From contig JAKONH010000267.1 of the NCBI GenBank assembly GCA_022702045.1, positions 1-33,009 on the forward strand: a DNA stretch of 33,009 bases, in the 5' to 3' direction. Positions 1 to 8,248 of the stretch are shown here, in pieces (positions within the stretch are counted from its first letter, which is position 1; every line of letters starts with the position of its first letter). The notes under the pieces are model-generated. The model ran no database searches. It was not told the DNA's origin and worked only from the letters and a program-made list of their open reading frames with translations. Both the position numbers and the translations under genes were made by a program. This DNA comes from Spirosomataceae bacterium. GTDB taxonomy: Bacteria > Bacteroidota > Bacteroidia > Cytophagales > Spirosomataceae.

Positions 1-54
1 CTGTTCGTGATGCTCCTGAAACTAACCATCTTCGGCAACGTGCTGGAGGATTGA
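1..54 (+). CDS. C-terminal tail of an unidentified protein (5' end outside window)
   Basis: Frame 1 is open from the first base and reads [17 protein letters not shown] before a TGA at 52-54. The segment is hydrophobic and then ends in an acidic tail, which would suit the end of a membrane or membrane-associated protein. Seventeen residues are too few to name a family. The next gene lies downstream on the same strand after a repeat-containing spacer, so co-transcription is possible but not shown. Confidence 0.4.
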   Translation: MFVMLLKLTIFGNVLED

Positions 55-63
55 GGCTTTGCG

Positions 64-156
64 TTATTCGGTTTACGGTGGCCCGTGTAACCCGTGCCGG
101 CGGACCGGTCCAGGCGACACGGACCACCGTAAACCGTAAACCGAATACCGTAAACT
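64..156. repeat. Imperfect inverted repeat made of 7-nt words, upstream of rnhB
   Basis: The left arm ATTCGGTTTACGGTGG (66-81) pairs with the right arm at 125-146. The right arm carries one extra 7-nt unit, TAAACCG, which is present twice in tandem, and a further ACCGTAAAC follows at 148-155. Inside the loop CCGTGT (83-88) can pair with ACACGG (117-122). The element ends about 12 bp before the preferred rnhB start. The same word family recurs near 762, 8921 and 9466. Confidence 0.7.
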
Positions 157-167
157 ACGACCCTAAC

Positions 168-755
168 ATGCTCAAACCCCACTATAATGCGACGCTAATC
201 GAAGCCGGGCTCGACGAGGCCGGGCGGGGCTGTCTGGCCGGGCCGGTCGTGGCGGCTGCGGTTATTCTGCCCCCCGACTATCAACATCCAATACTGACCG
301 ATTCCAAACTACTCTCCCGGCGACAACGTGACCGAGTCCGGCTCGACATTGAACGCGACGCGCTGAACTGGGCTATTGCGGCAGTGTCGCCCGCTGAGAT
401 TGACCGGATCAATATTCTGAAAGCGTCGTTTCTGGCCATGCACCATGCCGTCGATCAACTCGTCAGCCGACCAGACTTGCCGCATCCCCAGCATCTGCTG
501 GTCGACGGAAATCGCTTCGTGCCGTACCCGCTGCTGCCCCATACCTGTATCGTGAAAGGTGATAGTCTCTACCTGTCAATCGCTGCGGCTTCCGTGCTGG
601 CCAAAACCTGCCGTGATGAGTTGATGACCCAATTGGGGACCGAGTATCCGGCCTATGGCTGGGCGCAGAACGCGGGCTATCCAACACCCTTTCACCGCGA
701 CGCCATCCGGCAATTCGGCCCGACACCGCATCATCGGCTAACTTTCAAATTTTAG
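168..755 (+). CDS. rnhB: Ribonuclease HII
   Basis: This is a 195-residue type 2 ribonuclease H, which cleaves the RNA strand of RNA-DNA hybrids and removes ribonucleotides misincorporated into DNA. The motif GLDEAGRG near the N-terminus supplies Asp16 and Glu17. Asp113 lies in LLVDGNRF and Asp132 in [17 protein letters not shown], which completes the expected acidic quartet. The C-terminal HHRLTFKF is also family-typical. I chose the ATG at 168 because the frame upstream, back to a TTG at 51, translates the repeat element and resembles no RNase HII. Length is normal for the family. It is a stand-alone housekeeping gene with repeat elements on both sides. Confidence 0.96.
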   Translation: MLKPHYNATLIEAGLDEAGRGCLAGPVVAAAVILPPDYQHPILTDSKLLSRRQRDRVRLDIERDALNWAIAAVSPAEIDRINILKASFLAMHHAVDQLVSRPDLPHPQHLLVDGNRFVPYPLLPHTCIVKGDSLYLSIAAASVLAKTCRDELMTQLGTEYPAYGWAQNAGYPTPFHRDAIRQFGPTPHHRLTFKF

Positions 756-761
756 TTCAAG

Positions 762-820
762 GTTTAACGTCTAACGTTTAATGTTGCAAACGCATTGGTA
801 GATGACATTAAACGTTAAAC
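762..820. repeat. Inverted repeat made of 7-nt words, between rnhB and the deaminase gene
   Basis: The right arm ACATTAAACGTTAAAC (805-820) pairs with the left arm at 762-784. The left arm carries a 7-nt insertion (TCTAACG), so it reads as stacked heptads of the form TTTAACG, TCTAACG, TTTAATG. The loop is about 20 nt. The design, with one arm longer by a single heptad, matches the element at 64-156, although the word is different. Confidence 0.65.
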
Positions 821-829
821 TCAATAACT

Positions 830-1264
830 ATGGACGAATTTATGGAAGAGGCTATCCGGCAAGCCCGGAAAAGCTTAAGCGAGGGCGGGATACCCATTGG
901 GTCGGTGCTGGTGAAGAAGGGCGAACTCGTAGCCGCAGGACATAACAAACGGGTGCAGGAAGATAATCCCATTCTGCACGGTGAAATGGACTGTCTGAAC
1001 AATGCCGGCCGGGTCGGGTCATTTCGCGATACGGTTATTTATTCCACGCTAATGCCCTGCTACATGTGCGCAGGAACTATCGTGCAGTTCAAAATTCCGA
1101 AAGTGATCGTTGGCGAGTCGCGGACGTTTGCCGGGGCGCGGGCATTCATGGAGCAGCACGGCGTTGAAGTCATCGACCTCGATCTGCCGGAATGTGTCGA
1201 GATGATGGAGCAATTCATTGCCGACAAACCGACGCTCTGGAACGAAGACATCGGCGAGCTATGA
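830..1264 (+). CDS. Cytosine deaminase-like nucleobase deaminase (Fcy1 type)
   Basis: This 144-residue protein belongs to the zinc-dependent cytidine deaminase fold. The zinc-binding and catalytic motifs are His50-Gly-Glu52 and Pro76-Cys77-x-x-Cys80. Several stretches resemble the fungal cytosine deaminase Fcy1 more than bacterial tRNA adenosine deaminase: the early EGGIPIG, the HGEMDCLNNAGR block, and the C-terminal KPTLWNEDIGEL, which recalls the yeast ending. The likely reaction is hydrolytic deamination of cytosine to uracil in pyrimidine salvage, in the cytoplasm. Guanine deaminase or a broader nucleoside deaminase remains possible. The ATG at 830 gives the normal family length. A repeat hairpin ends 9 bp before the start. 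Confidence 0.8.
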   Translation: MDEFMEEAIRQARKSLSEGGIPIGSVLVKKGELVAAGHNKRVQEDNPILHGEMDCLNNAGRVGSFRDTVIYSTLMPCYMCAGTIVQFKIPKVIVGESRTFAGARAFMEQHGVEVIDLDLPECVEMMEQFIADKPTLWNEDIGEL

Positions 1265-1444
1265 GATGCTCGTATATACGCCTGGGGCCTATTGGTGAAT
1301 TAGCGCGTAAATAATTGTAATGTTTACTCTTTTTTGTTGGTTAGTACGCTTTTTGTACGGGGCTTTCTGATCAATACGGCGAGGCTGGCGTGCTGTTATT
1401 CGCAAATGACAGTCGGCCCCTCTATCAACGTTACCTTCCGACTA

Positions 1445-3067
1445 ATGCAAAAAGCGCCTATTCCTACTGACGAAGTACAACGCCTGGCATCGCTTTATCA
1501 GTACAAACTGCTTGATACGCCCCGAGAAGTCGAATATGACCGCGTATCGCACATTGCCTCGCAGCTTTGCCTGACCCCCTTTGCGATGGTGAGCCTGATT
1601 GATCAGGAAAGGCAATGGGTGAAGTCGAGTCACGGTATCGATATCGACTATGTTCCGCGTGATTTGTCGTTTTGTGCGCACACAATCAATCAGTCGGGGC
1701 CGCTGATCATTGAGAATATGCGGACGGATACCCGGTTCTGGGACCACCCGTCGGTCATTGGTAATCCAAACGTTAGCTTCTATGCGGGTGTACCCCTGCG
1801 CTCGTCGGAGGGCTACGCGATCGGCTCACTGTGCGTGATCGATCAGAAGCCGCGTCAGCTGACACCTGAGCAACACACGGCCTTGAAAGCGTTGGCCGAT
1901 CAGGTTGCGCTGCTGATGGAACTGCACCGGACAAACAATAATCTGCGCGTAGCCCGGGCGGAAGCGGAAGCACTGGCGCATCAGAAAGCGCATCTGCTGG
2001 CCACGCTGAGCCACGAGATTCGGACACCCCTGCACGCGCTGGAAGGCTACACCCAATTACTGCTTGAGCAGCCCACGCATCCCGATCAGCAAAGTAGTCT
2101 GCAACGTATCCAGACAACGGGCCGAACGCTGGTTAGTCTGGTCAACAATATTCTGGATTACAGTAAACTACAGGCGGGGAAGCTGCTGCTGGAAGCCATT
2201 CCATTCTCGGTTGCCGACCTGATTTATCAGGCTGTCGACATGCAGGCGTGGCAGGCCCGCCAGAAAAACCTGCAACTCACGACCAAACTCGACGCGACGA
2301 TTCCGCATCAGTTGCGGGGTGATGCCACCCGACTCTTGCAGGTACTCATTAACCTAATCAGCAACGCGCTTAAGTTCACCAAAGAAGGGGGCGTCAGCGT
2401 GGAAGCCACCGTAGTTGACCAAACCGCCGATGCAGTGACGGTATTGATCAACGTGATTGACACCGGCATCGGCATCCCGGCTGAGTCGCTGGCAACGCTA
2501 TTCAACGAATATACGCAGGTATCGGCCGCGACGACCCGGCAATACGGTGGCACGGGGCTGGGGCTGGCCATCACCCGGCAACTGATCGACCTTATGGACA
2601 GCCGGATGGAGGTAACGAGCGAAGTCGGTAAAGGCTCCTGCTTCGGTTTCCGGCTTACGTTGCCAACGGTCGACCAGACACCTCCGGCCGTGGACTGGCG
2701 GACGGCGGGTAAGCTACTGGCCGTCGATGACAGTCCATTCAACACCAAGATGCTGGTGCACGCCATCTTGCAACAGGGTGGGCAGATCGACGCGTTCAAC
2801 GACCCGGTGACGGCCCTCGACGCAGCCCGGCAGACGCCCTACCTAAGTATGCTGCTGGATCTGCACATGCCCGAATTAGACGGCTATGAACTGGCCGGGA
2901 AACTGCGGGCTATTCAACCCGACGCTCCCATCATCGCGCTCTCCGCCGACGACAGTATTGAGACGCTGGAAAAGGTACAAATGTCTGGTTTTGACGGATT
3001 TTTACGGAAGCCGTTTTTGCCCCAGCAGCTCATGCACCTGCTCGATGAGTTAATAAAATCAACGTAA
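1445..3067 (+). CDS. Soluble hybrid histidine kinase (GAF-HisKA-HATPase-REC)
   Basis: This 540-residue hybrid kinase shows no signal peptide or membrane segment, so it probably senses a cytoplasmic cue. A GAF-like sensor spans about residues 20-165 and includes FCAHTINQSGPLIIENM. The phospho-acceptor His190 lies in LSHEIRTPLHALEGY. The ATPase domain has an N box (NLISNALKFT), DTGIGIP and GGTGLGLAI. A C-terminal receiver has LAVDDS, phospho-acceptor Asp472 in LLDLHMPELDG, and a conserved Lys in LRKPF. There is no output domain, so the phosphate probably passes to a partner encoded elsewhere. I chose the ATG at 1445 because MQKAPIPTDEVQRLASL matches the usual start of GAF-type kinases. The open frame extends back to a TTG at 1334, and an ATG at 1406 is an alternative. 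Confidence 0.9.
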   Translation: MQKAPIPTDEVQRLASLYQYKLLDTPREVEYDRVSHIASQLCLTPFAMVSLIDQERQWVKSSHGIDIDYVPRDLSFCAHTINQSGPLIIENMRTDTRFWDHPSVIGNPNVSFYAGVPLRSSEGYAIGSLCVIDQKPRQLTPEQHTALKALADQVALLMELHRTNNNLRVARAEAEALAHQKAHLLATLSHEIRTPLHALEGYTQLLLEQPTHPDQQSSLQRIQTTGRTLVSLVNNILDYSKLQAGKLLLEAIPFSVADLIYQAVDMQAWQARQKNLQLTTKLDATIPHQLRGDATRLLQVLINLISNALKFTKEGGVSVEATVVDQTADAVTVLINVIDTGIGIPAESLATLFNEYTQVSAATTRQYGGTGLGLAITRQLIDLMDSRMEVTSEVGKGSCFGFRLTLPTVDQTPPAVDWRTAGKLLAVDDSPFNTKMLVHAILQQGGQIDAFNDPVTALDAARQTPYLSMLLDLHMPELDGYELAGKLRAIQPDAPIIALSADDSIETLEKVQMSGFDGFLRKPFLPQQLMHLLDELIKST

Positions 3068-3152
3068 GGCATCGCTAACGAAAGCGTCTGGTACGATTGT
3101 GGACTGTACCCGTTAAACCGTCGGGCTGGCCGGCCGTATCAATGGCATATTC

Positions 3153-3980
3153 TTGAGTTCACTACGACTAAAAACCGGGCTGATTGCTGTGTGCTGTCTG
3201 CTGGGATCGGCTGCACGGGGCCAGCGCTCGGCGATCTGGAAAGAAGGCCCCGGTACCTTATCAGTAACGGTCGGTATGGGCACGACGTACTATACCGGTG
3301 ATCTGGCCGTTATCGGCAATTACAATCACCTGGCGCTGGGAGCCGCCCTGAATCTGGGGCTGACGTACCGGTACTCGAACCGGCTTAGCCTGCGGGCCGA
3401 AGCGCAAGGCTATTACCTTCGGGGCAGTCAGGTCAGGACGCGCAACTTCGTCAAAAACCTGTCGTTCGCCAGCCTCAATCCCGACCTGTGGGCGGGTGTG
3501 CAGTGGGACATTCGTAACCCTACCGACCCGAACCGTTTGTTTTTTCCGTACCTGCTGGCCGGGGCCGGTCTAACCTACATGACGCCCAAAGCGACCTATC
3601 ATGGGCAAACGATTAGCTTGGCTCCATTGCATACGGAAGGGGTAGCCTACAGTCGCATTGCCGGAATCATCCGTTACGGCGCGGGCGCACCGATCGTGAC
3701 GGGCTACCGGTTCAAACTGGCGCTGGAGGTGTCGTACACTCATGTGCTGAGTGATTACCTGGACGACGTTAGCACGGTGTATCCCAACTTCGAGACGATG
3801 ACGCCATTGGCCGCTGCACTCAGCGACCGTAAAGGCGAATTGTTGTTACTGCCCAACAAACCGGGTGACAATCGGGGTAACCCCGGAAAAAACGACGGTT
3901 ACTTTGTTCTGTCGGGCCGGCTGATCTATACAATCGATACGCCGGTGCACCGCTGGCATCGACTCCGTAGCCGGGGTTAG
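3153..3980 (+). CDS. Outer-membrane beta-barrel protein, DUF6089-like
   Basis: This 275-residue protein starts with a probable signal peptide (residues 1-23, ending near AARGQ). It continues with alternating amphipathic strands rich in Gly, Tyr and Leu, consistent with an outer-membrane barrel. The early TVGMGTTYYTGDLAV and the late RGNPGKNDGYFVLSGRL resemble the DUF6089 family of Bacteroidota. Its function is unknown. The best start is a TTG at 3153, because the nearest ATG (3142) is out of frame and stops at once. Start choice is therefore less certain than usual. It lies 85 bp after the kinase gene on the same strand. Confidence 0.75.
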   Translation: MSSLRLKTGLIAVCCLLGSAARGQRSAIWKEGPGTLSVTVGMGTTYYTGDLAVIGNYNHLALGAALNLGLTYRYSNRLSLRAEAQGYYLRGSQVRTRNFVKNLSFASLNPDLWAGVQWDIRNPTDPNRLFFPYLLAGAGLTYMTPKATYHGQTISLAPLHTEGVAYSRIAGIIRYGAGAPIVTGYRFKLALEVSYTHVLSDYLDDVSTVYPNFETMTPLAAALSDRKGELLLLPNKPGDNRGNPGKNDGYFVLSGRLIYTIDTPVHRWHRLRSRG

Positions 3981-3982
3981 GG

Positions 3983-4009
3983 TTTTCGGCGGTATTTGCC
4001 TTATTTTTG
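3983..4009 (+). promoter_or_regulatory. Candidate Bacteroidota-type promoter for the prenyl synthase gene
   Basis: TATTTTTG at 4002-4009 matches the TAnnTTTG -7 consensus. A weak TTTTC at 3983-3987 sits at about the right distance for the TTTG -33 element. Transcription would start near 4016, giving a leader of about 26 nt. The -33 match is poor. Confidence 0.3.
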
Positions 4010-4041
4010 AGCCACAACCTGCGTGGCTGCTAGCCCTATCT

Positions 4042-5013
4042 ATGCGTATAGACTCCTTTGTCGACGTCCTTCAAACTGAACTGACTACCACCCAATACGG
4101 GCAGCATCCGCCCGAACTCTACGATCCCATTCGGTACATTATGAGTCTGGGTGGGAAGCGACTAAGGCCGCTACTGACGCTGATGGGTACGTATCTATTT
4201 ACCGACGACTGGGAAAAAGCGGTACGCCCGGCGCTGGCTGTCGAGGTGTTTCATAATTTCACGCTCATGCACGACGACATCATGGATCAGGCTCCGCTGC
4301 GTCGGGGGCATCTGACCGTGCATGAGAAGTGGAACGCCAACACGGCCATCCTGTCGGGCGACGTGATGCTGGTCAACGCGTTTGAACTGATGCTGCACGT
4401 GGAGGCTACCGCGCTGAAAACGGTGATGACGCGTTTTAGTCGGACGGCCGCCGAAGTATGCGAAGGGCAGCAACTGGACATGAATTTCGAAACCCGCTGG
4501 GACGTTACCGAGACGGAGTATATCGACATGATTCGGCTGAAAACGTCGGTACTGTTGGGCTTTGCGCTCGAACTGGGTGGTCTGATTGCCGGTGCCGACG
4601 CAGAAACGACCCAACTCCTGTACGATGCGGGTGTCAACGTTGGGATCGGCTTTCAGCTGAAAGACGACCTGCTCGACGTCTACGGCGATCCGGCCAAGTT
4701 CGGCAAGCAGGTGGGGGGCGATATTATCGCCAATAAAAAGACGTTTCTGCTGATCGAAGCGCTGGAAAAAGGCGAAGGATCGTTGCGCGACGAGCTGGGC
4801 GACTGGCTTCGGCGCACCGATTTCGATAAGGCAGAAAAAGTACGGGCTGTCACGTCGATTTATGATCAGTTGAATATTCGTCAGTTGACCGAACAGCGCA
4901 TTGACGACTACTTCGCCCGTGGGTTCGACTGCTTCGCCCGCATCGACGCCGATCCTGCCCGCAAGGCAGTACTGCTCGATTTCGTGCAGCAACTGATTGG
5001 GCGCGAAAGCTAA
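4042..5013 (+). CDS. Trans-isoprenyl diphosphate synthase (polyprenyl synthetase family)
   Basis: This 323-residue cytoplasmic enzyme condenses allylic diphosphates with isopentenyl diphosphate. The first aspartate-rich motif is DDIMD (Asp78, Asp79, Asp82) followed by LRRG. The second is KDDLLDVYGD (Asp208, Asp209, Asp212). GGKRLRP near residue 38 is the conserved diphosphate-binding stretch. The first motif lacks the two-residue insertion typical of bacterial farnesyl diphosphate synthases, and a Phe sits five residues before it. I therefore favour a C20 or longer product, for example for menaquinone side chains or carotenoids. Product length cannot be decided from sequence. The ATG at 4042 fits the family length. 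Confidence 0.92.
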   Translation: MRIDSFVDVLQTELTTTQYGQHPPELYDPIRYIMSLGGKRLRPLLTLMGTYLFTDDWEKAVRPALAVEVFHNFTLMHDDIMDQAPLRRGHLTVHEKWNANTAILSGDVMLVNAFELMLHVEATALKTVMTRFSRTAAEVCEGQQLDMNFETRWDVTETEYIDMIRLKTSVLLGFALELGGLIAGADAETTQLLYDAGVNVGIGFQLKDDLLDVYGDPAKFGKQVGGDIIANKKTFLLIEALEKGEGSLRDELGDWLRRTDFDKAEKVRAVTSIYDQLNIRQLTEQRIDDYFARGFDCFARIDADPARKAVLLDFVQQLIGRES

Positions 5014-5092
5014 CTAATACCAGCAATGATGGGTTATCGGTCTGTGACACCGACTACCGGCGCACAACCGCAGTAAACAACAAATTGCCTGC

Positions 5093-5716
5093 ATGACCAC
5101 TATTCTGCTTATCATCACTGTTACGGCCCTGACCAGTTTTCTGGCCTGGCGCAGCCCATCGCTACTGGATAACTGGCTCATGAACCCCTACCGAATCTAC
5201 AGCCGGGGGGAGTATCACCGGTTTCTGACATCCGGTTTTATCCACGCTGATGTTGGGCATCTACTGTTCAACATGCTTAGCCTGTATTTCTTCGGCGGAA
5301 TAATCGAGCAGATATTTTCTGCCCTGTTCGGTGGTCTCGGGCCGATCTACCTGATCGGTTTCTATCTGGCGGGCATTCTGGTGTCCGATATTCCCAGTTA
5401 CCTGAAGCACCGCTTTGATCCGGCTTACAACTCGCTGGGGGCGTCGGGGGGCGTATCGTCGGTCTTGTTTGCGGCCATTCTGTTTAGCCCGCTGTCGAAG
5501 ATTTACATTTATTTCATTCCCATCGGTATTCCGGGATTCATCTTTGGTGCGCTCTATCTGGCGTATTCATATTATGAATCGAAGCAGAACCGGGGTAACG
5601 TCAACCACGACGCACATTTGTACGGGGCTATTTTCGGGATCGTGTTCATGATCGCTATTTACCCGCAGGTGCTGCCCCAGTTTATCGAGCAAATTGCCAG
5701 CTGGCGTATTTTCTAA
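5093..5716 (+). CDS. Rhomboid-family intramembrane serine protease
   Basis: This 207-residue integral membrane protease has about six hydrophobic segments. The nucleophile is Ser118 in GASGG, and the catalytic partner is His175 in NHDAHLYGA. The helix-2 motif GHLLFN (His56 to Asn60) fits the oxyanion region of rhomboids. Rhomboids cut single-pass membrane proteins inside or near the bilayer; the substrate here is unknown. The LytTR regulator starts 6 bp after the stop codon, so the two are very probably co-transcribed. That pairing could mean shared regulation or proteolytic control of a membrane signal, which is inference only. Confidence 0.93.
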   Translation: MTTILLIITVTALTSFLAWRSPSLLDNWLMNPYRIYSRGEYHRFLTSGFIHADVGHLLFNMLSLYFFGGIIEQIFSALFGGLGPIYLIGFYLAGILVSDIPSYLKHRFDPAYNSLGASGGVSSVLFAAILFSPLSKIYIYFIPIGIPGFIFGALYLAYSYYESKQNRGNVNHDAHLYGAIFGIVFMIAIYPQVLPQFIEQIASWRIF

Positions 5717-5722
5717 CCGTTT

Positions 5723-6601
5723 ATGTTTCGGCTGCTTCGTCAACCTTATCCGATTGAAGAGCCTGCTGGCGTGGCCTTGCGTCGCGCGGTGCTGATCGGT
5801 GTGTTCGTCGGCTCATTTCTGCTGGTATTTCAACCGTTCGGTATTACTGACTGGGTAACGCCGTACAAGACGCTGAAAATTCTGGGCTACGGCGTCGTCA
5901 GTTTCGTTGTAACAGCGATTCACTTTCTGTTGTGGCCCCGGCTGTTTCCGGCTGCTTTCTCGGACCGTGTCTGGACGGTGGGAAAAGCGATCCTGCTCAT
6001 CGGCACCAATATCCTGCTGGTCACCATCGTCAACCGACTTTACCTCATCGCATTGACTGGCGATAAGCCCAACGTGAGCGGTTGGCTGAACATGCTGGCG
6101 ATCACATTTCTGATCGGTATCTTCCCCGCTGTCGGTGCCGTCGTGGCTGGTTATGTGGTTCGCCTGCGACGCTACGTTCGGCAGGCGGCCGAGTTACCCG
6201 TACATGCATCTACGCCGGCTGTTGCCGAACCGGGGCATGCGGAGCTGACCGGGGCTATGTTGCTAACGCTGGTTGCCGACAATGAGAAAGATACGATTAC
6301 GCTACAGCCAGACGAGCTGCTGTACATCGAATCGAGCGATAACTACTGCACGGTGGTGTACCTGAAAAAAGGGCAGCCTGTAAAGCCGCTTCTACGCAGC
6401 AGCCTGAGCCGGCTGGAAGGGCAGATCGCCCGGGCCGATGTGGTACGTTGCCACCGGTCGTTTGTCGTCAACCTCGACCGGGTCGAGAAAGTGACCGGTA
6501 ATGCACAGGGGTACAAGCTGCATTTGTCCGACGGGATGTTTCAGATCCCGGTTGCCCGCAAGTACAATGACAGCCTAGTGGCGCAGTTGAAAGCTTTGTA
6601 A
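5723..6601 (+). CDS. Membrane-anchored LytTR-domain transcription regulator
   Basis: This 292-residue protein has four hydrophobic helices in roughly residues 20-150 and a C-terminal LytTR DNA-binding domain at about 190-292. Recognisable LytTR features are LLYIESSDNYCTVVYL, RCHRSFVVNLDRV and the end of the domain around IPVARKYNDSL. There is no receiver domain, so signalling probably comes through the membrane part rather than by phosphorylation. It follows the rhomboid gene by 6 bp. Tethered LytTR proteins are common in Bacteroidota. Its targets are not evident from the sequence. Confidence 0.9.
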   Translation: MFRLLRQPYPIEEPAGVALRRAVLIGVFVGSFLLVFQPFGITDWVTPYKTLKILGYGVVSFVVTAIHFLLWPRLFPAAFSDRVWTVGKAILLIGTNILLVTIVNRLYLIALTGDKPNVSGWLNMLAITFLIGIFPAVGAVVAGYVVRLRRYVRQAAELPVHASTPAVAEPGHAELTGAMLLTLVADNEKDTITLQPDELLYIESSDNYCTVVYLKKGQPVKPLLRSSLSRLEGQIARADVVRCHRSFVVNLDRVEKVTGNAQGYKLHLSDGMFQIPVARKYNDSLVAQLKAL

Positions 6602-6611
6602 ATCGCCCTTC

Positions 6612-6668
6612 CCGTTTATCCCAACAGCTATTTTGGGTTACCAAACGGCCCAAACGCTGTCAGACAGC
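6612..6668 (+). terminator. Nested hairpins after the LytTR gene
   Basis: CCGTTT (6612-6617) pairs with AAACGG (6643-6648) around an inner CCCAA/TTGGG stem (6620-6624 with 6633-6637). A second hairpin, GCTGT-CAG-ACAGC, follows at 6656-6668. They lie 11 bp past the stop codon and could end the rhomboid-LytTR transcript. There is no clear U tract, so this is a structural inference. Confidence 0.4.
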
Positions 6669-6700
6669 CCTTTGCCCGGTCGTTATCTACGGTGTTGCGC

Positions 6701-6708
6701 TACGTTTG
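6701..6708 (+). promoter_or_regulatory. Candidate -7 promoter element
   Basis: TACGTTTG matches TAnnTTTG exactly and lies 28 bp before the preferred start of the next gene. The nearest TTTG upstream (6671-6674) is too far away for an ordinary -33 element, so the promoter call is weak. Confidence 0.3.
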
Positions 6709-6736
6709 TCTCCACGAATCGCAAACACAAACGGTC

Positions 6737-7429
6737 ATGCACACCCTTATTATCGCCATCACCATCATTCACGTTCTCGCCGGTACAGGTGCCCTGCTAG
6801 TTGGCCTGGTTGCCATGTTTTCCAGGAAAGGCGGGAAAGTCCATAATCGTAGCGGGCTGGTCTATGTCTGGGCCATGATTGTCGTCGCCGTGACTGCGTT
6901 ACCGATGTGTTTGCTGCAATCGTTCAACCTGTTCCGCCTGTTCCTGACGGGCATCGCCGTACTGAGTTTCTACCTTTGCATCACCGGCTGGCGGGCTACC
7001 AAACAAAAGAAATCCGGCCCCACGCAGGCCGACCGGCTGCTGACCTACGGAACACTGGTTGTCAGTATCGGGATGATGGGTTTTGGCGCCTACCTGCTGA
7101 CAGATGGTGTGTCGATGTTTGCCGTGCTGTTTTCGTTCTTCGGCCTCCTGACGTTCCGGAACGCGCAACATGACGCCAAATCGTTTGGTCATACGCCCGA
7201 AAAAATGCACTGGTTTTATCACCACATCGCCCGCATGGGCGGATCATACATCGCCACGTTCACCGCCTTTCTGGTCAACAATATGTACCGGATGATGCCG
7301 GTGGGAACGCCCGCCTGGGTCGGAACGATTGGCTGGGTGGCACCGACGCTGGTGGGTGGCCTGCTTATCGCCCGCACAATACGGCACTATAAACAGAAAT
7401 TCGACCGCCCGAAGACAACCTTGGCGTAG
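6737..7429 (+). CDS. Multi-pass membrane protein, DUF2306-like
   Basis: This protein of about 230 residues has six to seven hydrophobic helices and no catalytic motif I can name. The opening ITIIHVLAGTGALLVGLVAM, the KVHNRSGLVYVWAM segment and HHIARMGGSYIATFTAF resemble DUF2306-type membrane proteins, which keep conserved His residues near helix ends. The role is unknown. I chose the ATG at 6737 because the hydrophobic first helix starts directly after it. The frame also extends to a TTG at 6692 across the putative -7 element. Confidence 0.75.
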   Translation: MHTLIIAITIIHVLAGTGALLVGLVAMFSRKGGKVHNRSGLVYVWAMIVVAVTALPMCLLQSFNLFRLFLTGIAVLSFYLCITGWRATKQKKSGPTQADRLLTYGTLVVSIGMMGFGAYLLTDGVSMFAVLFSFFGLLTFRNAQHDAKSFGHTPEKMHWFYHHIARMGGSYIATFTAFLVNNMYRMMPVGTPAWVGTIGWVAPTLVGGLLIARTIRHYKQKFDRPKTTLA

Positions 7430-7490
7430 ACAGTTTAGGGTGTAGCCCTGGCCTCCCGGTCTGGCGAGCGCGATAACGACCAATTAGCTG

Positions 7491-7511
7491 CTACCTGATA
7501 GAATCAGGTAG
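7491..7511. terminator. Hairpin between convergent genes
   Basis: CTACCTGAT (7491-7499) and ATCAGGTAG (7503-7511) form a perfect 9-bp stem with a 3-nt loop. It lies between the converging stop codons at 7429 and 7514, so it may serve both transcripts. It lacks a U tract on either side. Confidence 0.5.
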
Positions 7512-7513
7512 AC

Positions 7514-8248
7514 CTATCGTTTCAGCAGCGCTTCTACCGTCGGGCGGGCTTTTTCGGCCCACTGCTTCATCTGCCTGCCGGAGTAATGAAGCCCGTCGTT
7601 GGCAAACTGACTGGCGTCGCCCGCAGCCTGCCGGGTCAGGGGCGTAATGTCGATAAACGTGATACCTGCTTTATCACATTCTTCTTGAGCAGTGGTATTG
7701 AAAGCGTCGATTTCGTTGGCAACCTGTTCCTGATTCCGTCCGTTCGCATACGGCGACTTTCCCCAGTCGGGAATTGACAGCACGACGACGCGGGCGGGCC
7801 GGTTCCCTGCAAACCGAATGGCCGTTTGCAACAGGTTGCGGAACTCCGTTCGGTAGCGATCGACTGATTGCCCTCGGTATTGATTGTTGACCCCGATCAG
7901 CAGCGATACCAGTTCGTACGTTTTCGTATTGTTGGTGGCTTTGATCGCATCCTGCAACTCCGCCGTCGTCCAGCCAGTTCGGGCGATGATATCGGGGTTC
8001 GCAACGTTGATGTTGTCCTGACGAAGCATACCCGCCAATTGAACAGACCACCGGTCGTCCGCGTCGACGCTTTCCCCGATCGTGTAGGAGTCGCCGAGCG
8101 ATAAAAAGGAGTAAGTTGCTGTCGTTGTAATGGGCGTTGTGACGATGGGTGATGTCGCTGCAGCGGGCGTTGTGGGGGTAGTCGATAATTGAGTGCAGGC
8201 GAACATCAGCGTCAGTGCAACAAACTGGGTGATAAACTGAAATAGCAT
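7514..8248 (-). CDS. SGNH/GDSL-family hydrolase, probable lipoprotein
   Basis: This is a 244-residue esterase/lipase-type hydrolase. The catalytic blocks are visible: GDSY with Ser54, a block II Gly in RTGWT, GVNNQ with Asn121, and the C-terminal Asp218 and His221 in NDGLHYS. The first 18 residues are hydrophobic and end in LMFAC, a loose lipobox with Cys18 as candidate lipid anchor. A Thr/Pro-rich linker then leads to the catalytic domain. This suggests an envelope-attached enzyme, possibly acting on lysophospholipids or acetyl esters; the substrate is unknown. It converges on the DUF2306-like gene and diverges from dps. Confidence 0.88.
   Translation of the reverse strand: MLFQFITQFVALTLMFACTQLSTTPTTPAAATSPIVTTPITTTATYSFLSLGDSYTIGESVDADDRWSVQLAGMLRQDNINVANPDIIARTGWTTAELQDAIKATNNTKTYELVSLLIGVNNQYRGQSVDRYRTEFRNLLQTAIRFAGNRPARVVVLSIPDWGKSPYANGRNQEQVANEIDAFNTTAQEECDKAGITFIDITPLTRQAAGDASQFANDGLHYSGRQMKQWAEKARPTVEALLKR

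Noticed and set aside
96-108. 13-mer GCCGGCGGACCGG shared with 15013-15025
   Set aside because: Matches of 13 bases are expected several times by chance in 33 kb of GC-rich DNA, and the flanks do not align well.
4195-4992. Open frame of about 265 codons opposite the prenyl synthase gene
   Set aside because: The plus-strand frame carries both aspartate-rich motifs; the opposite frame has no recognisable motif.
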